Shown here: positions 47,001 through 58,210 of the stretch, in pieces
Layout: every line of letters begins with the position of its first letter
Position numbering within the stretch: the first letter of the stretch is position 1
From: Trichuris trichiura
Taxonomy: Eukaryota; Nematoda; Enoplea; Trichinellida; Trichuridae
Reading direction: 5' to 3'
DNA: 64,000 bases
Assembly: GCA_037903355.1 (NCBI GenBank)
Contig: JBAJFE010000050.1
Coordinates: forward strand, 1,178,001-1,242,000
The notes under the pieces: generated by a model
Seen by the model: the letters and a program-made list of their open reading frames with translations, nothing else
What the model was told of the DNA's origin: nothing
Databases searched by the model: none
Made by a program: the position numbers and the translations under genes

Positions 47001-50000
47001 TCTGATTTATGTTGTACTCGCTGGTGGCTATGTCAAATATGCGACAGGGAAACTTTATCCTGTCCAATAGTTCTTTATTGATGCGAATGTCTGTTTTTCT
47101 TAACTATCCATTAGTTATTTCTTTAGACATAAACGAATGCGCCGACGCCAAGTGTATGAATGGATACTGCATTGATATGCAAGGCAAGCACAGTTGCACT
47201 TGTTATCCTGGTTTTACCGGAGAACGCTGCACCGATGGTGAGAATAACTTTTTTTGAATTCATTAGACATTAGGCGATCACATCATTCAAGTTTCTACGA
47301 TATATCGGACGCGTGTATATGTTCTTCCGTTTATCTTTTTTCTACATATTGTTGAAACGGAAGTATTGATGGTTAAATGCTTGTATTGGAAAAGTTTTTG
47401 GGTATCGCTGGTTTCCGTCTTCAGCGCATAGGGAAGAACAGAACGTCAGGTTCAAATGGAACCGAAACTTCCCTTCCATTCTACGCAGCCACAAGGAAAG
47501 GGTATCGTTGGACCGACAAGAAATGTCCCAGAAATTCATTCTTTTAAGTAATTAGTCTGTGCAGTGGCGTGCCAGCAGACGTTCTGCCATTCCTTATGCG
47601 CTGAAGAGAGCAACCGGTAATCCCTGAAGGCTTCGTCAGTAAAACAGTTAAGAGGTAATACTTTTGCATCAACATCATGATCTTCTACACACTCGTTAAA
47701 AAGAGTTTCATTTTTGAATACATATGTTCATTTTTAGAAATAAGTGTTTGCAAATACTTGGCGTTCGAATGTCTCAACGGCACGTGTGTTTCTGAAGGCA
47801 AAGTGCCTCGATGCAGGTGTTCGGAGGGCTATACTGGTGTCCATTGCGAAATAAGTACTATTCAACAGATTGTTTTTTCAAAAAAAATTTTTTTATTTTT
47901 GTTGAGATTTTATTTGAGCAGCCTGTCTTTTGCCTATCTTTCAATGCAAGTTCAGGTACAATTGGTTTCGCTAACCTATGAAACTTTAATATTTGCAAAT
48001 TTCATCAATTCTGACAAATTTTGCCCTCCCAGTTAGCATGACTAGTCGGTTAAATGTGGTTTGCTTTTACCTATTGAGAAGCTGTTTCGATATAGTTTCA
48101 TCAAAGGCCTATTTTCAATCGCCTTTAGGGCAAGTCAGTTGGTCATTTATTAGTAAAATTGCATGCCGCGCTGTTGGACGTTTCAATTTATATTTTTTAA
48201 GGCTAGTTTTGATTTGGTCATTTCACTAATCAGTCGTGAAAGTTTATAGCTCTTCCTTCTTTCAGTATGTAAGAATTCTGCTCTTTTTCTTATAATTATG
48301 ATAGTTCGCAGTGGTTTTATTACGTAATCGCAAGTTTTGCGAATGTAAAACAACAAGAAAACTAGGTATCAAGCTGTTTAATTGACAAAATATGAGCTAT
48401 CAAGGTCTAGCTTGTTCCGTGATTCCAGAGTGCAGTACGAGGCGTAGGCATCATAGGATATCTGTGTTAGATATGTAAAATCTTTTGAGGAAGCTTGTCA
48501 GTGCACTGTTTGGAAAACACTTTTGCGAATTAATCATTTAAAAAGTGGGTTCTCGAACTGGGTATTACATGAGGAAGCGAAAGGAAAAATTGCTACACGT
48601 TCTTGATAGCAGATCAAAAAAAATACAAGTTTGCACCAGGGTAAAAATGGTCTAATACCGTGGCTTAAGCTTCACGTAAGTGAAGATGTTGATAGAGTAA
48701 AAGAAGGGGCTAAGAGTTTTCAGAATGTATCTGCCCAGTTACAGTGGTTGCTGACTTCTCTGTCTCAAAAGGCGGCACGGAATAACCCAAGATGATACTG
48801 AAGAACGAGTCGCATAAATTATTCCCATTTCTAAGGTTTGTCAACGCGGTTGACTATACAACATTTACAGCTGCGAAGGAAAATCAGATTGAATGTGAAC
48901 TGCTTCCCTCTGTGGCAGGCTTGTCTAACTCTGTCCTGAAAGAATTTCTGTCAGGGATGAACAGAAACACTGCTGAACTTTGGATGAGCAGAGATGATGC
49001 TGCAACTGTTGCTCGTCGTTCTGACAATGCGGTAATAGTACCAGCGGTCATTAGAGGGTAGAACGATGAGGATAGGGGTGATAACTATTGATGAAAACAG
49101 GGGAAACGTAGCGCCGTCACCATAACATGTCGTGCTTTCGTCTTATAGTAATGCATTTCCTCTGTTAAAACCTAAAGCGGCGAAGACGAGCTTTTTGAGG
49201 GACCATTTTTATCTGGGACCTATCAAATTTTTATCGTTACAGCCGTAGTGCGTTGCAGACGCGTGATGCTTTTCAGTAAGCATATTGCTTGGTCTCCTAA
49301 TGTCACATTGCTTAACCAAATTAATAATGAAACGTGACTTACATAAATGAGCTTCCACTTTTCTTTTATTGCGATTTTGACTTCTCGCTTCTCAAAAAAA
49401 TGCTCTCGTCACGTTTGCACACGCCCTTTTGCACAATTTTCTTTGTGCTGATTATTGCATTGGTAAGTTGATCATTAACTGACCGTACGAGCAATTCCTG
49501 CAACTACTCAAAAGACTTGGAATAATTTAGCAATTTAAAGTATACAAACTTAATGGACTTTGTCTGTAATGTGCTTCATTAGTACGTTCACTAAAGTTCA
49601 GCCGCGTACCATTTATGTTGAATTGAGTGTACCGTTCATGTAATCCTTTCCAGAAATCAGCAAATGTAATGCGAGTCCTTGCGTGAACGGTTTATGCGTA
49701 GATGGCCAACGAGTTGGGGAATTTAAGTGCATTTGTGGGGAAGGTTATGGAGGCGTCGACTGTTCTCTCAGTAAGTGATTTTTCGTTTGCTGATCTCGTC
49801 AAGCAGTTCATTTGCTCCTTTTTAAAATTTCGTGCCCGCTAACATTGTTTACACTTAGAGTGGTTTTACAAGGGCAGCTTTAATGTATGATTCGTAGTCT
49901 CAACAGGTTTGTCCTTTTGTGTCATTCGTTCATTTGCATGCATGGACACTCTGGGTTCGTTTTGTCAATTTGTGTTGTTAGCCAAACCCACCGCTGCCCA

Positions 50001-50953
50001 CACTTACCGATCTAGCTATTCAGTTTTTCGTTCCTTTGGCCTCCACTTTACCATTAAGCTGTGCGCCTTGTTGAGATTTTTGAGCATTTTAGGTGATAAT
50101 CCTTGCATTCCGTCGCTCTGCCAAAATGACGCCCCTTGTGTTATTAACATGAGTTCTCCTTACGGCTATTCGTGTACGTGCAAGAAAGGATTTTTTGGTG
50201 GAATTTGTGAAGGTAAGAAAAGCTTTCCTGCGGCCTTAGGTCCGTTGGAGGCTAGCGCGAAAATTTGAATCTTCAGCACTTACGAGTCATGGCAGTATGC
50301 TAAAATACTTTCCAAGCAAGCCCTTTTTTCGATGGGACAGAGACAGTCTCCAAAGCCATAACAAATAACTTTCTTTGTATCAGCAGAAATGTAGTTCGCT
50401 TAGCTAAGTCAGATACGTGTTACGTGGAGCCTTGTGTTCAAAGATAGTTTATCCTTAGGATATCTCTCCGATTTCTGTCTATTTTTTTGTTGTGCTATCA
50501 ATTTCTCCACCTTATGGAGTGTCTCGATTAATTCTACCATTGATGCATTCAATAGAGTGATTGCATTCATTTGCATAAACCAGAATAGTGACCAAAATAT
50601 GTGACTATCTATGTTACAATATCGTTATTGATTTGTTAATGCTTTCTTGTTTTTTATAAATGTTCACAGTGAATAGCAGTCCCTATTCATAGCTTTAAGG
50701 AGCATGCGGCAATGTATATTCCGAGAAAGGGTGAACTTCTCATTGTAATCATATTGTAATGTTTAAAATGAGGGCTTTAGTCTCTATCTTTCTCTTTCAT
50801 GTTAAACTGCCTTATGAACAAAGTGCTCTTTTAGGACATTCATTGGCGGGATTGTCCGCAAGACGAAACGTCATTCAAATAACCATTGTTGTACTGTCCG
50901 TTTTCGCTTTACACGAATGGAGCATAGTTTCAGGCAGTTGGTCGTCATTGTGA
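41069..50953 (+). CDS. Multi-EGF-domain cell-surface protein (5' end not found)
   Basis: Extracellular protein with eleven EGF-like domains, probably membrane- or GPI-anchored. Exons: 41069-41855, 43809-43919, 43969-44085, 44142-44261, 44327-44446, 44993-45109, 45157-45273, 47127-47237, 47738-47854, 49654-49770, 50093-50212 and 50835-50953. All EGF exons are 111-120 nt, begin and end in phase 1, and hold one domain each. Several have the calcium-binding start D-I/V/L-N/D-E-C ([53 protein letters not shown]) and the ending C-x-C-x2-G-x2-G-x2-C. The large first exon (about 262 codons) ends in a partial EGF ([15 protein letters not shown]) after a region with ten or so cysteines that I do not recognise; it lacks an in-frame ATG until 41129, so earlier exons probably exist. 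The last exon has a hydrophobic stretch [14 protein letters not shown] near the C-terminus, like a membrane or GPI signal. Not Notch: no LNR or ankyrin exons. Confidence 0.82.
42718..43040 (+). pseudogene. Possible broken small secreted cysteine-rich gene in an intron
   Basis: Between EGF exons 1 and 2. One frame reads [20 protein letters not shown], a good signal-peptide core, then [13 protein letters not shown], which looks like the start of a Ly6-type secreted domain. A different frame further on reads [19 protein letters not shown]. The start codon ATG at about 42745 is out of frame with the signal core. Either introns were missed or the gene is frameshifted. Weak evidence. Confidence 0.25.
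42795..42812. repeat. Short TTAGGC telomere-type stretch
   Basis: GGCTTAGGCTTAGGC occurs here, two units of the nematode telomere repeat. Too short to be more than suggestive. Confidence 0.3.
43213..43242. repeat. Short TTAGGC telomere-type stretch, second copy
   Basis: GCTTAGGCTTAGGCTTAG preceded by a variant unit (CTTATG). About three to four imperfect units, 420 bp from the first stretch. Confidence 0.4.
45274..47126 (+). other. Long intron of the EGF gene
   Basis: 1.85 kb intron between EGF exons 7 and 8, T-rich on the coding strand. No EGF exon or other feature found inside. Confidence 0.5.
47855..49653 (+). other. Long intron of the EGF gene
   Basis: 1.8 kb intron. It contains an open stretch at 48792-49061 (89 codons, [16 protein letters not shown]) that I do not recognise; it could be transposon-derived. 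No splice-consistent EGF exon. Confidence 0.4.
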
Positions 50954-51559
50954 ATGCTAATATGCGTAATAATGAAGTAATCAGTCGTAAGTAAAAGCTT
51001 TGCTGCGTGGTCATACAATTTAAAGCGTTCTTGTCTTCAGTTTACGAAATTAAATCACATTAGTTGTTTTGTCTTTATATGTTGTTTAAAATGAGAAAAA
51101 AATGCTTTTCTATCTTATAACATTTTGGCAACCGAATACTAAAAAACGGTTGAATTCCCGCTGTTATTTTTAAAGGGGAAAGAAATCGGAACGTTCGAAA
51201 ATCGTCTGTTTCTATTTTCAGCAGCCGGTTTAGTCGAAGGGCAGACGTACTAAAGGGAATTGAATTATATTTTACTGTTCTAACCCACTGATCGTTATGA
51301 AGCCTCATGTTTTCAGTTTTGAATTACCTTGTTTTTCTTCATTATGATTGGCTTACAATAGCAGAATGTGTAGTAGCACACTTGCCGCGTGGTTTTGCAT
51401 TGTCAAGCGTTTTTTCAATCCGCAGAGCAAGTAAGCTTTTTCTGGTACTTGTAGTAGGAAGGCTGTGATTTGGATATTGTTAAAAGCTGACAAGCCAAGT
51501 TTTGTACGAATATGCGCTCATCTAAAAAGTCTGATTTCATTTTAAATGCACAAGTAGTA
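50954..51559. other. Downstream of the EGF gene, no gene seen
   Basis: Probably the 3' UTR and polyadenylation region of the EGF gene, followed by featureless AT-rich DNA. Confidence 0.4.
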
Positions 51560-51599
51560 TAGATTTGCGTAGCTCTTAAGCTGTTGAGGATTTTCTGTA

Positions 51600-52020
51600 T
51601 GCTGAGAGAGCTTTGGCTTCAACTGGAAATCGTCAGCTGCGTTGGTTTTCAACAAAAGGTTGAGTGATTCGAAGCTCTGATGTTAGACATTGGCACCTCC
51701 TCTCTGGCCGGGAAAATCCTGTTAAGTATCTTCTTCCAAAATAATGCTGTCTCGTCTTCATTGAAAATCTGCTGTCCAGAGCAGCCAGCTTCGTTACGCT
51801 AGCCAGATCTTTTGTCAAGGCTTGCAGTATCTTCAATATCAGCACTAGCTGCTTCGTCTTGCAGTTATTTGTTGGGCAGAGCACTTCTTTCCTTAAATGC
51901 CATGAACCAATCTTTGCTCGCTTTGCATGTTTCCTCTACACCTTCCTGACCTCTTTCAGCTTTCAACGAACTGAAAAGATGTAGGGGCTTTGGCTTAAAG
52001 AATTCTTGTTCCTCTTTAGA
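51600..52020 (-). pseudogene. Broken Tigger/pogo (CENP-B-like) DDE transposase
   Basis: Minus-strand translation, interrupted by stops and frame changes, shows LFSSLKAERGQEGVEETCKA and KDWFMAFKERSALPN. These match the helix-turn-helix to DDE linker of TIGD1-type proteins (FNSMKAERGEEAAE, RGWFMRFKERSRLHN). Then come EAASADIEDTASL, QQIFNEDETALFWKKI containing the first catalytic Asp, and FQLKPKLS (family DFKLKPMLI). At least three in-frame stops make it a pseudogene. Upstream HTH and downstream catalytic part were not recognised. Confidence 0.8.
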
Positions 52021-52123
52021 ACTTCGTTTTCCTACGTCAGCGATAATGCTTTCGCGTTCCTATATTACTTACGTTCACTGGAGTGGCACTTTTGCTGACA
52101 GCACTGCCGCCGACGCCTTATGG

Positions 52124-52165
52124 TAGAGATAAGCAGGTACAGCATGTACTGCCCATGGGAAAGGC
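52124..52165. repeat. Palindromic dispersed repeat, second copy
   Basis: GGTAGAGATAAGCAGGTACA followed by GCATGTACTGC forms a small hairpin and resembles the sequence at 10899-10953. Confidence 0.4.
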
Positions 52166-53373
52166 AGCAGTTGTATACCAAACATTCTGCTCGGCATTCC
52201 TTCATAGCTCTACGCTAATCGGCTTTATTCCTTTACCTTATACGTCATATGTTTCTCCTTTTACCGGTACAGTTCGAATAATACTAGGAAGAAAAGTGGA
52301 ACTGTGAATAAGAAGAATGCTAAGAAACGGACTGAGGGTTTATGAACTTCCCTGTTATGGACGAGATTGATTTATTCACACTTAGTACTGATAAAGCCTG
52401 TTTAATCCGTTGCTCGCCGTATATTGTTATCAACACAAAGTATGAAATACGACGTAAGAGCTCTTAGGACCAATGCGACATTGCGTTTAAAGTTGGGTGC
52501 GTCACTTTGAGCAGTAAGGAGTTCAAAGGATAAGATAGTTTATTTGACCTGGATGCTCCTAAAAGCATCTTACAGAAGCGCCGTACTAAAAGAAGGAGTT
52601 TAATGTTTTTCTGGTCACTATTTGATGCCACCGTTAACCATAGGTCATGATTCTCTCGAGCGAATCCAGCTACCCAGTTCATTTCGCCTGCACTGCTATA
52701 TCATCTTTATCTTGCTTACGTTAAGATGGATAACACTTCGTTTACCACGTTTCAGCAACGTAAGTCTACCCCGAAGCCACGCTCAGTACTAAGACTGAAA
52801 CTTAGTAGAGATTGTCTAACGAGTATGAGAAGCTTTTGTTTACAGAGCTCTTCCAGTGCGAGCAGTCTTCCCGTCAAAAACGTTTTGTCCCTAAAAGGTC
52901 ATATGCCTGCCCTCTTTTCTCTACGCTCCCACACATCTAGCTTCAGAAAAACTTCCCTTTTTGTCTTACATTATAGTTGTGAAGCGTCACACGAAAGCTT
53001 TACTTCGTCTAACGACAAGACAAGACTGAGTGTCGCAAACTATCTGCTATATATATGTAGCGAGTCAAGGCTGGGTCGTGACCCTGTGTTCTAGAAAAAC
53101 AATTGTAATTGAGTTGTTTGTCGCCTTGTGAGTCATAGCGAGGCCTGGTCTTCCTGTTAGTTAGTATAGGTGGCTACAGGAAGTCCCCTCCAGAACTGGA
53201 ATATCAGGTGTCGCTTGGCTTCTTGACCAGGCGTCCGGATCTTGTGTAAAATCGTGTAGGCTGTATGTTTGCAAGCGTAACTGTCTTACAACTCCGACTG
53301 CACGAAAGAATGCAAACCTCACGACTGCCTTAGCATAATTGGAATAAGGATGGGGTAAAGTCCAAAAGCAACA

Positions 53374-53400
53374 GTATATATATATATATATATATAAAAT
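53374..53400. repeat. (TA)n microsatellite
   Basis: About ten uninterrupted TA units. Confidence 0.9.
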
Positions 53401-53518
53401 TTGCTTTTCCAAAGAGGCAGGATTGATGCTGAACTTTTCGTTCTGTCTGAACACGAAGGATCTTCTTTCCTAAAATCTTCTTTCCTAAAATTTGCGCTTG
53501 CATTAACATTGCAACTTG

Positions 53519-53745
53519 AAAACGGGGAGTTTTGTAACGGGCTGTATTTTCATGGTTGTAAGGTCTTCTACGGCTTTTCCCGTTTTTCGTCGTGCTGTTA
53601 TCTGTAATTAAACTAAAACAACTGCTCTACCAACGGATGGATGAGCCGTTATTAAGAAAATGTACAGATAGCGATACATTCAACTTTTTAATATTCAGAG
53701 CTTTCGGAACGCTCTAGTTCCGTCGTCAGTGAGGTGGTGGAGTGC
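53519..53745 (-). repeat. Small repeat element with hammerhead-like motif, left copy
   Basis: Minus-strand copy of the sequence found on the plus strand at about 57915-58100. Shared blocks include TGTACATTTTCTTAATAACG, CATCCATCCGTTGGTAGAGC and ACGGGAAAAGCCGTAGAAGA. The hammerhead-like hairpin lies at its beginning. No coding capacity; probably a non-autonomous or truncated Penelope-like element. Confidence 0.7.
53700..53729 (-). ncRNA. Hammerhead-like ribozyme motif
   Basis: Minus strand: CTGACGA, C, stem GGAAC / loop TAGAGC / GTTCC, GAAAGC. It has the same plan as the Penelope element motif with a different stem sequence. Preceded by a CCACCACCTCA block shared with the 57.9 kb copy. Confidence 0.55.
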
Positions 53746-53945
53746 CAGTGCCAAAAGCGTTGAACAGCATGCTTGCCAACAGCTTTGCGGTACCCGAATT
53801 CGGTGGACTGAAGTTAATCGAACCGCACCTGCGAATGATTTCCGACGCGGTTGTCATTGAAACGGACACGAAAATGAACGACACGTTGCTGCGTTCCCTT
53901 ATGGGAATGACGGCTAGTTCGAATAGACGCCGTTTTCGAGTCAGT

Positions 53946-55225
53946 TGATTGTTTAATATTTACGTGTAAAAAATTGAAATTTTCCCCTCGAATCTTTAAC
54001 GCATCCGGCTATCGGCGGTGCTAGCAAAAATTCAAACGCAAAAAAACGAACGAAAATTCAGTGAAACGAAGGGCAGATTATTTATTATGTCTTTCGTCCA
54101 TATAAAATCAATCCGCAACTACGCACGCTAGAAATTGCGTCAACACCGTTTCTACTAGCAATGAAGACACTTTAAATGGCTCGAATTTAAAAAAATTTTG
54201 AGCACGCGCTCTATATGAATTGTGAAACAAATGTATTTGGCAGTGATCTATGTTCAAACGACCATACGCCAGTGAAGGGCAGATAAGATGCGACTTTTAA
54301 ATAACGTTTGCTGCTGACATGAAGCAGAGTGAGCATAACGTCAGTTCAGTGTTTAATGTATGCTATTTTTCAAATACGGACAGCTAGGATTGGCACGTTT
54401 TGAAACAGTTTGACGCACGTTCCTTACTAACGATAGTGGGTTACTTATGATTGTCGAAAATGAACGATCTTCCTCTAGTTCAAGGCAGCGTGCGTAATGT
54501 TTTGCGAGCCGTGTTTCGGAGGTTTCCCATCGATTGCGGTTTCGTGTTCATGCCATCACTTCTTTCCATTGCCTGCATTCGACGCGATTTGTCCCTAGGA
54601 ACATCTTTTCATGGTTGGTGACCATACTGTAGCAAAACACATCTACCTGAAAAACGCAGTCTGACATTCGAGAGTTATTTTCCGATTTCCCAATTCAAGC
54701 AGTGGTGTACCTGAGCATTCTTAATGTTATGTTGAACGAGAGCATTGACGTTTTCTTGGATTTTGCACCACCTCCGAATGACGGCGAGTGACTTCCCTGT
54801 AACTAGATTAGTTTAACTGCTAAAATCTCCAAGAAAATCTGCAATTTTGACGTTTTACTTTTATCAATGTTTCAACTTCCCATTTTAACGGTATAGAGAC
54901 TGACACAGCTATTGCTGTTGATTCATGAATGCCGTCAGCTTAGTAACGGTGGTGCATTCATCAAGGACTATACGTATCTTCCGTTTGAAAAGCTTGCATT
55001 TGCCCCTCAGCAACAAATCGGAACTATCTAGTTACAAGCAGTACATGTTACAACCAACGTGAAAAGAGTAGTTAGCTGTAGTTTAACAAATAACTTTTAA
55101 GTTCATGGAGATGATGCAATGGTTTATTAATTGTCAACACTGAAGCTGATTAAATCTTGGAGATTCGTAGTCGCCTTCTGAATTTTCTAAATTGTAGAAA
55201 CAAATTACTTTGAAGAAATTCTTCA
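53946..55225. other. Non-coding region between repeat elements
   Basis: 1.3 kb without recognised exon, RNA or repeat. Confidence 0.4.
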
Positions 55226-55560
55226 GACTGAAAACGTTTTTGCAGCTTTGCAACCCACTCGTTAAATTAACGTTTATTTCTAAACGCCAAATCACGGAAC
55301 TTAAGGGCCTCATCGAGGCCCATCATCAGCATTATGTGCGCCGGCCGTTGGTTGGTCTTATGTTAGCAAGCCGTTCCATCCGACCGACCTTGGCGGAGAC
55401 CTCAGCCGTCAGGTCGATCCTTGACCCGTTGAGCCTTGGTCCCACCGGGTCAGTCAGAGTTTCCGGCGAGCACCCAACCGACCTTCCACGACGACGGCGA
55501 CACTAACAATGAGCGACAACGAGCCAACAAACGATATAAACGGTTTTAAACTGTCTTCTT
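55226..55560 (-). repeat. Second repeat family, left inverted copy
   Basis: Inverted relative to 56783-57135. Shared blocks include CCGACCTTGGCGGAGACCTC with the other copy, CACCCAACCGACCTTCCACG, and the hairpin region. The two copies face each other across 1.2 kb. No coding capacity seen. Confidence 0.75.
55300..55329 (-). ncRNA. Hammerhead-like motif, decayed copy
   Basis: Minus strand: CTGATGA, T, stem GGGCCTC / GAT / GAGGCCC, then TTAA in place of GAAA. The long stem is intact but the second core segment is mutated, so this copy should be inactive. Confidence 0.45.
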
Positions 55561-56782
55561 TTCCGTGTCTTTCTTTCTTCCGTGCCTCTCGTTGTCTTCT
55601 TTGTTCTTTCGCGCCCATAAACACATTTGAATTTTTCTTTCCCTTCTTCCTTCCTAACGAGCGCGTTTACTTCTGAGCTCGTCACTTAACGAAAGGCCGG
55701 AAAACGTTGCAGCCGATAGCGGCTTGTCTGAGCCTTTCCCGATCACAAGAAAGCATTTGAAACCGCACAGGTTGTCACGAAACCAAACTCTGGTTTTACT
55801 CAACTTAAATGACGGCTAGCAACTGTAGATAGAAGAAGGCAGTCAAACAGAGACGGAGCACTAGAGCTAGCGGGCGTGCATCAACTCGACAGTAAGAGTA
55901 CGATTACGATCAGCGTACGCAGGTACGGTGAGCGATAAGCGACACTGAAGGGGCAGCCAGCATACTACACAGGTGTTGGCGGTTCCTCCTGCCACTTTGA
56001 CGTTTCTGCCATTAGGTAGCTAATGGCAGATCTCATTTGGGCGACGTTTGAAGAAGAAGTCGTTTCTACAACGTCTTCTTCTTCAGCCTCATCAGGTTCT
56101 CCAAGAAACTTGGGAACCGTCACGTATAATGGTCTACTCTCCGTCGTCAGTAGGCAACTTGCAATTGTGCCAACGAAGGCACTCATGCAGTGCCACTGAT
56201 TTCGGAGAGCCGTCGCAACCAAATGGATCGTGTTGGCTACTGAAAGAACGAAAACTGTTAGCACTCTTTGCCCTAACAAGGTAAAACATTGAACTTACCC
56301 GATGGACCTGCCAGGACGCCTCCTTGACTTGGACCTATTCTTTATACAGCCTATAGGTAGGCTATACACACCACAACAGGTCTAGTCAAGGCATCGAAAC
56401 CTCGGCACCCCGTAACCTACAAAACGAGTAAAACTAAACTGTAAACTGATCTGCAGGTAACATGCCAGAATATTGCGTCAAACCATTGAAGAAATTGTTT
56501 CGAAAATCCTAGCGTCAAAAAGTTGCATACGTTTTGTGGCAGAAAGCACCCTGTTAAACTTGTCCGTGAGAGCGCGGTACAAAGAGCGAGATGATGTCTC
56601 GTACTCGACAGCGACGAGAGAGCACGACCTTTGGATCAGCAAGAGAACCTGATATCGACAGCTTAGCACAAAAGCAGCCAGGATTAGGGTAAGCGACGGT
56701 GCCGTGACCTGCTTTTCAGTAAGCGGATTAGGCGTTGTTTAAATAACCTTCAGTCCCTGGGAACGCGCAGAGCAGAGGAATG
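55561..56782. other. Spacer between inverted repeats
   Basis: 1.2 kb separating the two arms. Short minus-strand open frames at 55965-56279 and 56478-56669 are not recognised. Confidence 0.35.
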
Positions 56783-57135
56783 GAAAAGAAAATAAAACCC
56801 GTCTGTTTAAAACAAACGGGTATATTTCATTTGTTAGCTCGTTGTTGCTCATCGTTATAGGTGAGCAACAGTCGTGGAAGGTCGGTTGGGTGCTCGTTGC
56901 GAAGTCTGACTGACTAGGTGGGACCAAAGCCCGACGGGTCAAGATAGACCGGACGACTGAGGTCTCCGCCAAGGTCGGTCGGATGGAACAGCTTGCCAAC
57001 ATAAAGACCGACCCAACGGGCGGCACACATAGCGCTGATGACGGGCAAGGCCCGAAAGCTCCGCGATTTGACGTTAAGAATAAACGTTAACTATACGAAT
57101 GGGTTGCATAGCCGCAAAAAAATTTTCAGTCTTAA
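56783..57135 (+). repeat. Second repeat family, right inverted copy
   Basis: Counterpart of 55226-55560 in the opposite orientation. It carries an intact hammerhead-like motif near its 3' half. Confidence 0.75.
57035..57059 (+). ncRNA. Hammerhead-like ribozyme motif
   Basis: CTGATGA, C, stem GGGC / AAG / GCCC, GAAAGC. Both core segments intact; shortest stem of the set. Confidence 0.55.
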
Positions 57136-57752
57136 TAACGCAGCCGTTAGCAAAGAAGAAAAGGAAAAAGGAAAAGGAAAAATTAAATGAAGAAATTATT
57201 TTCGATTCCCGATTTTCTGTTTAAACTGACCTTGTACCTGAGTATCCTTAGTCTTTTGGTGAACGAAAATTCAGTTGGCCCTCGTTATCCTCTGTTAATT
57301 CGTCCAAAATTTTGAGCATTTCACCGCGTTAAGCTGGATCCGCGTTATATAGGATACCCTATGAAAAAGGCCAAATGTCTTATATTCTAGCCTCATATTT
57401 CGTCCTGCCCCCTTGAATTTATTCCGAAATGGTTATCATACCTAGTGATCCTTCGAACAAAGGTTGGTCACATTCTTGCTAGAAGGGGAGGTTTGTTTCT
57501 CAAGCGGCGGAGCGCCAAGCGGAAACGATCCACCCAACATATCGCTACTTAGCCTACTGTGAAAGTCATTGTCCTGTCGTAATAATTTTTTAAAAACGTT
57601 ATCTTTCAAATAGTCGAAAAAATTTATGCGACCGAAATCGCCGCCTATAGGATGTCTGGAATTCTGCATTATAACCAAAAACTAATGTAGTAAACTTACG
57701 TATCTGCAGATCACATTACTGTTTTTGTTACTGCTAGGCTGTTTGCTCTTGA

Positions 57753-58130
57753 AAACTGGGTGTTTTGTAACGGGCTGTATTTTCATGGTTGTATGGTCTT
57801 CTACGGCTTTTCCCGTTTTTCGTTGTGCTGTTATCTGTAATTAAACCTCGCTGACCTCGATCCCCATTCCTATTGTTACGTGAGCCTATATAACACCGTT
57901 CGGAGAATAACATCTCCTCCACCACCTCACTGACGACGGAACTAGAGCGTTCCGAAAGCTTTGAACATTAAAAAGTTGAGTGCGTTGATATCTGTACATT
58001 TTCTTAATAACGGCTCATCCATCCGTTGGTAGAGCAGTTGTTTTAGTTTAATTACAGATAACAGCACAACGACAAACGGGAAAAGCCGTAGAAGACCTCA
58101 CAACCATGAACATTGCAACTGCAAAAAAAG
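57753..58130 (+). repeat. Small repeat element with hammerhead-like motif, right copy
   Basis: Composite. 57763-57845 is the inverted form of its own 3' part (57995-58110), followed by a unique stretch, then the CCACCACCTCA block, the hairpin and the body shared with 53519-53745. An inverted 5' tail before the repeat body is also what the full Penelope-like element at 25.4 kb shows. Confidence 0.7.
57930..57960 (+). ncRNA. Hammerhead-like ribozyme motif
   Basis: CTGACGA, C, stem GGAAC / TAGAGC / GTTCC, GAAAGC. Identical core and stem to the 53.7 kb copy, opposite strand. Confidence 0.55.
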
Positions 58131-58150
58131 TTCGAACCTTTCCATAAAAA

Positions 58151-58210
58151 ATTTTACAGTCGCTTCTTCAAAACCCGTTGTAACGGGTTTTGAAGAAGCG
58201 ATTGTAAAAT
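58151..58210. repeat. 60-bp near-perfect palindrome
   Basis: Arms of 29 nt (ATTTTACAGTCGCTTCTTCA and following against its complement) with one mismatch and a 2-nt centre. It directly follows the 57.75-58.13 kb repeat element. Would form a cruciform or strong hairpin. Confidence 0.9.

Noticed and set aside
58003..58050. D-arm-like string GTTGGTAGAGCAG in the repeat element, suggesting a tRNA-derived SINE
   Set aside because: No B box and no cloverleaf could be drawn around it.
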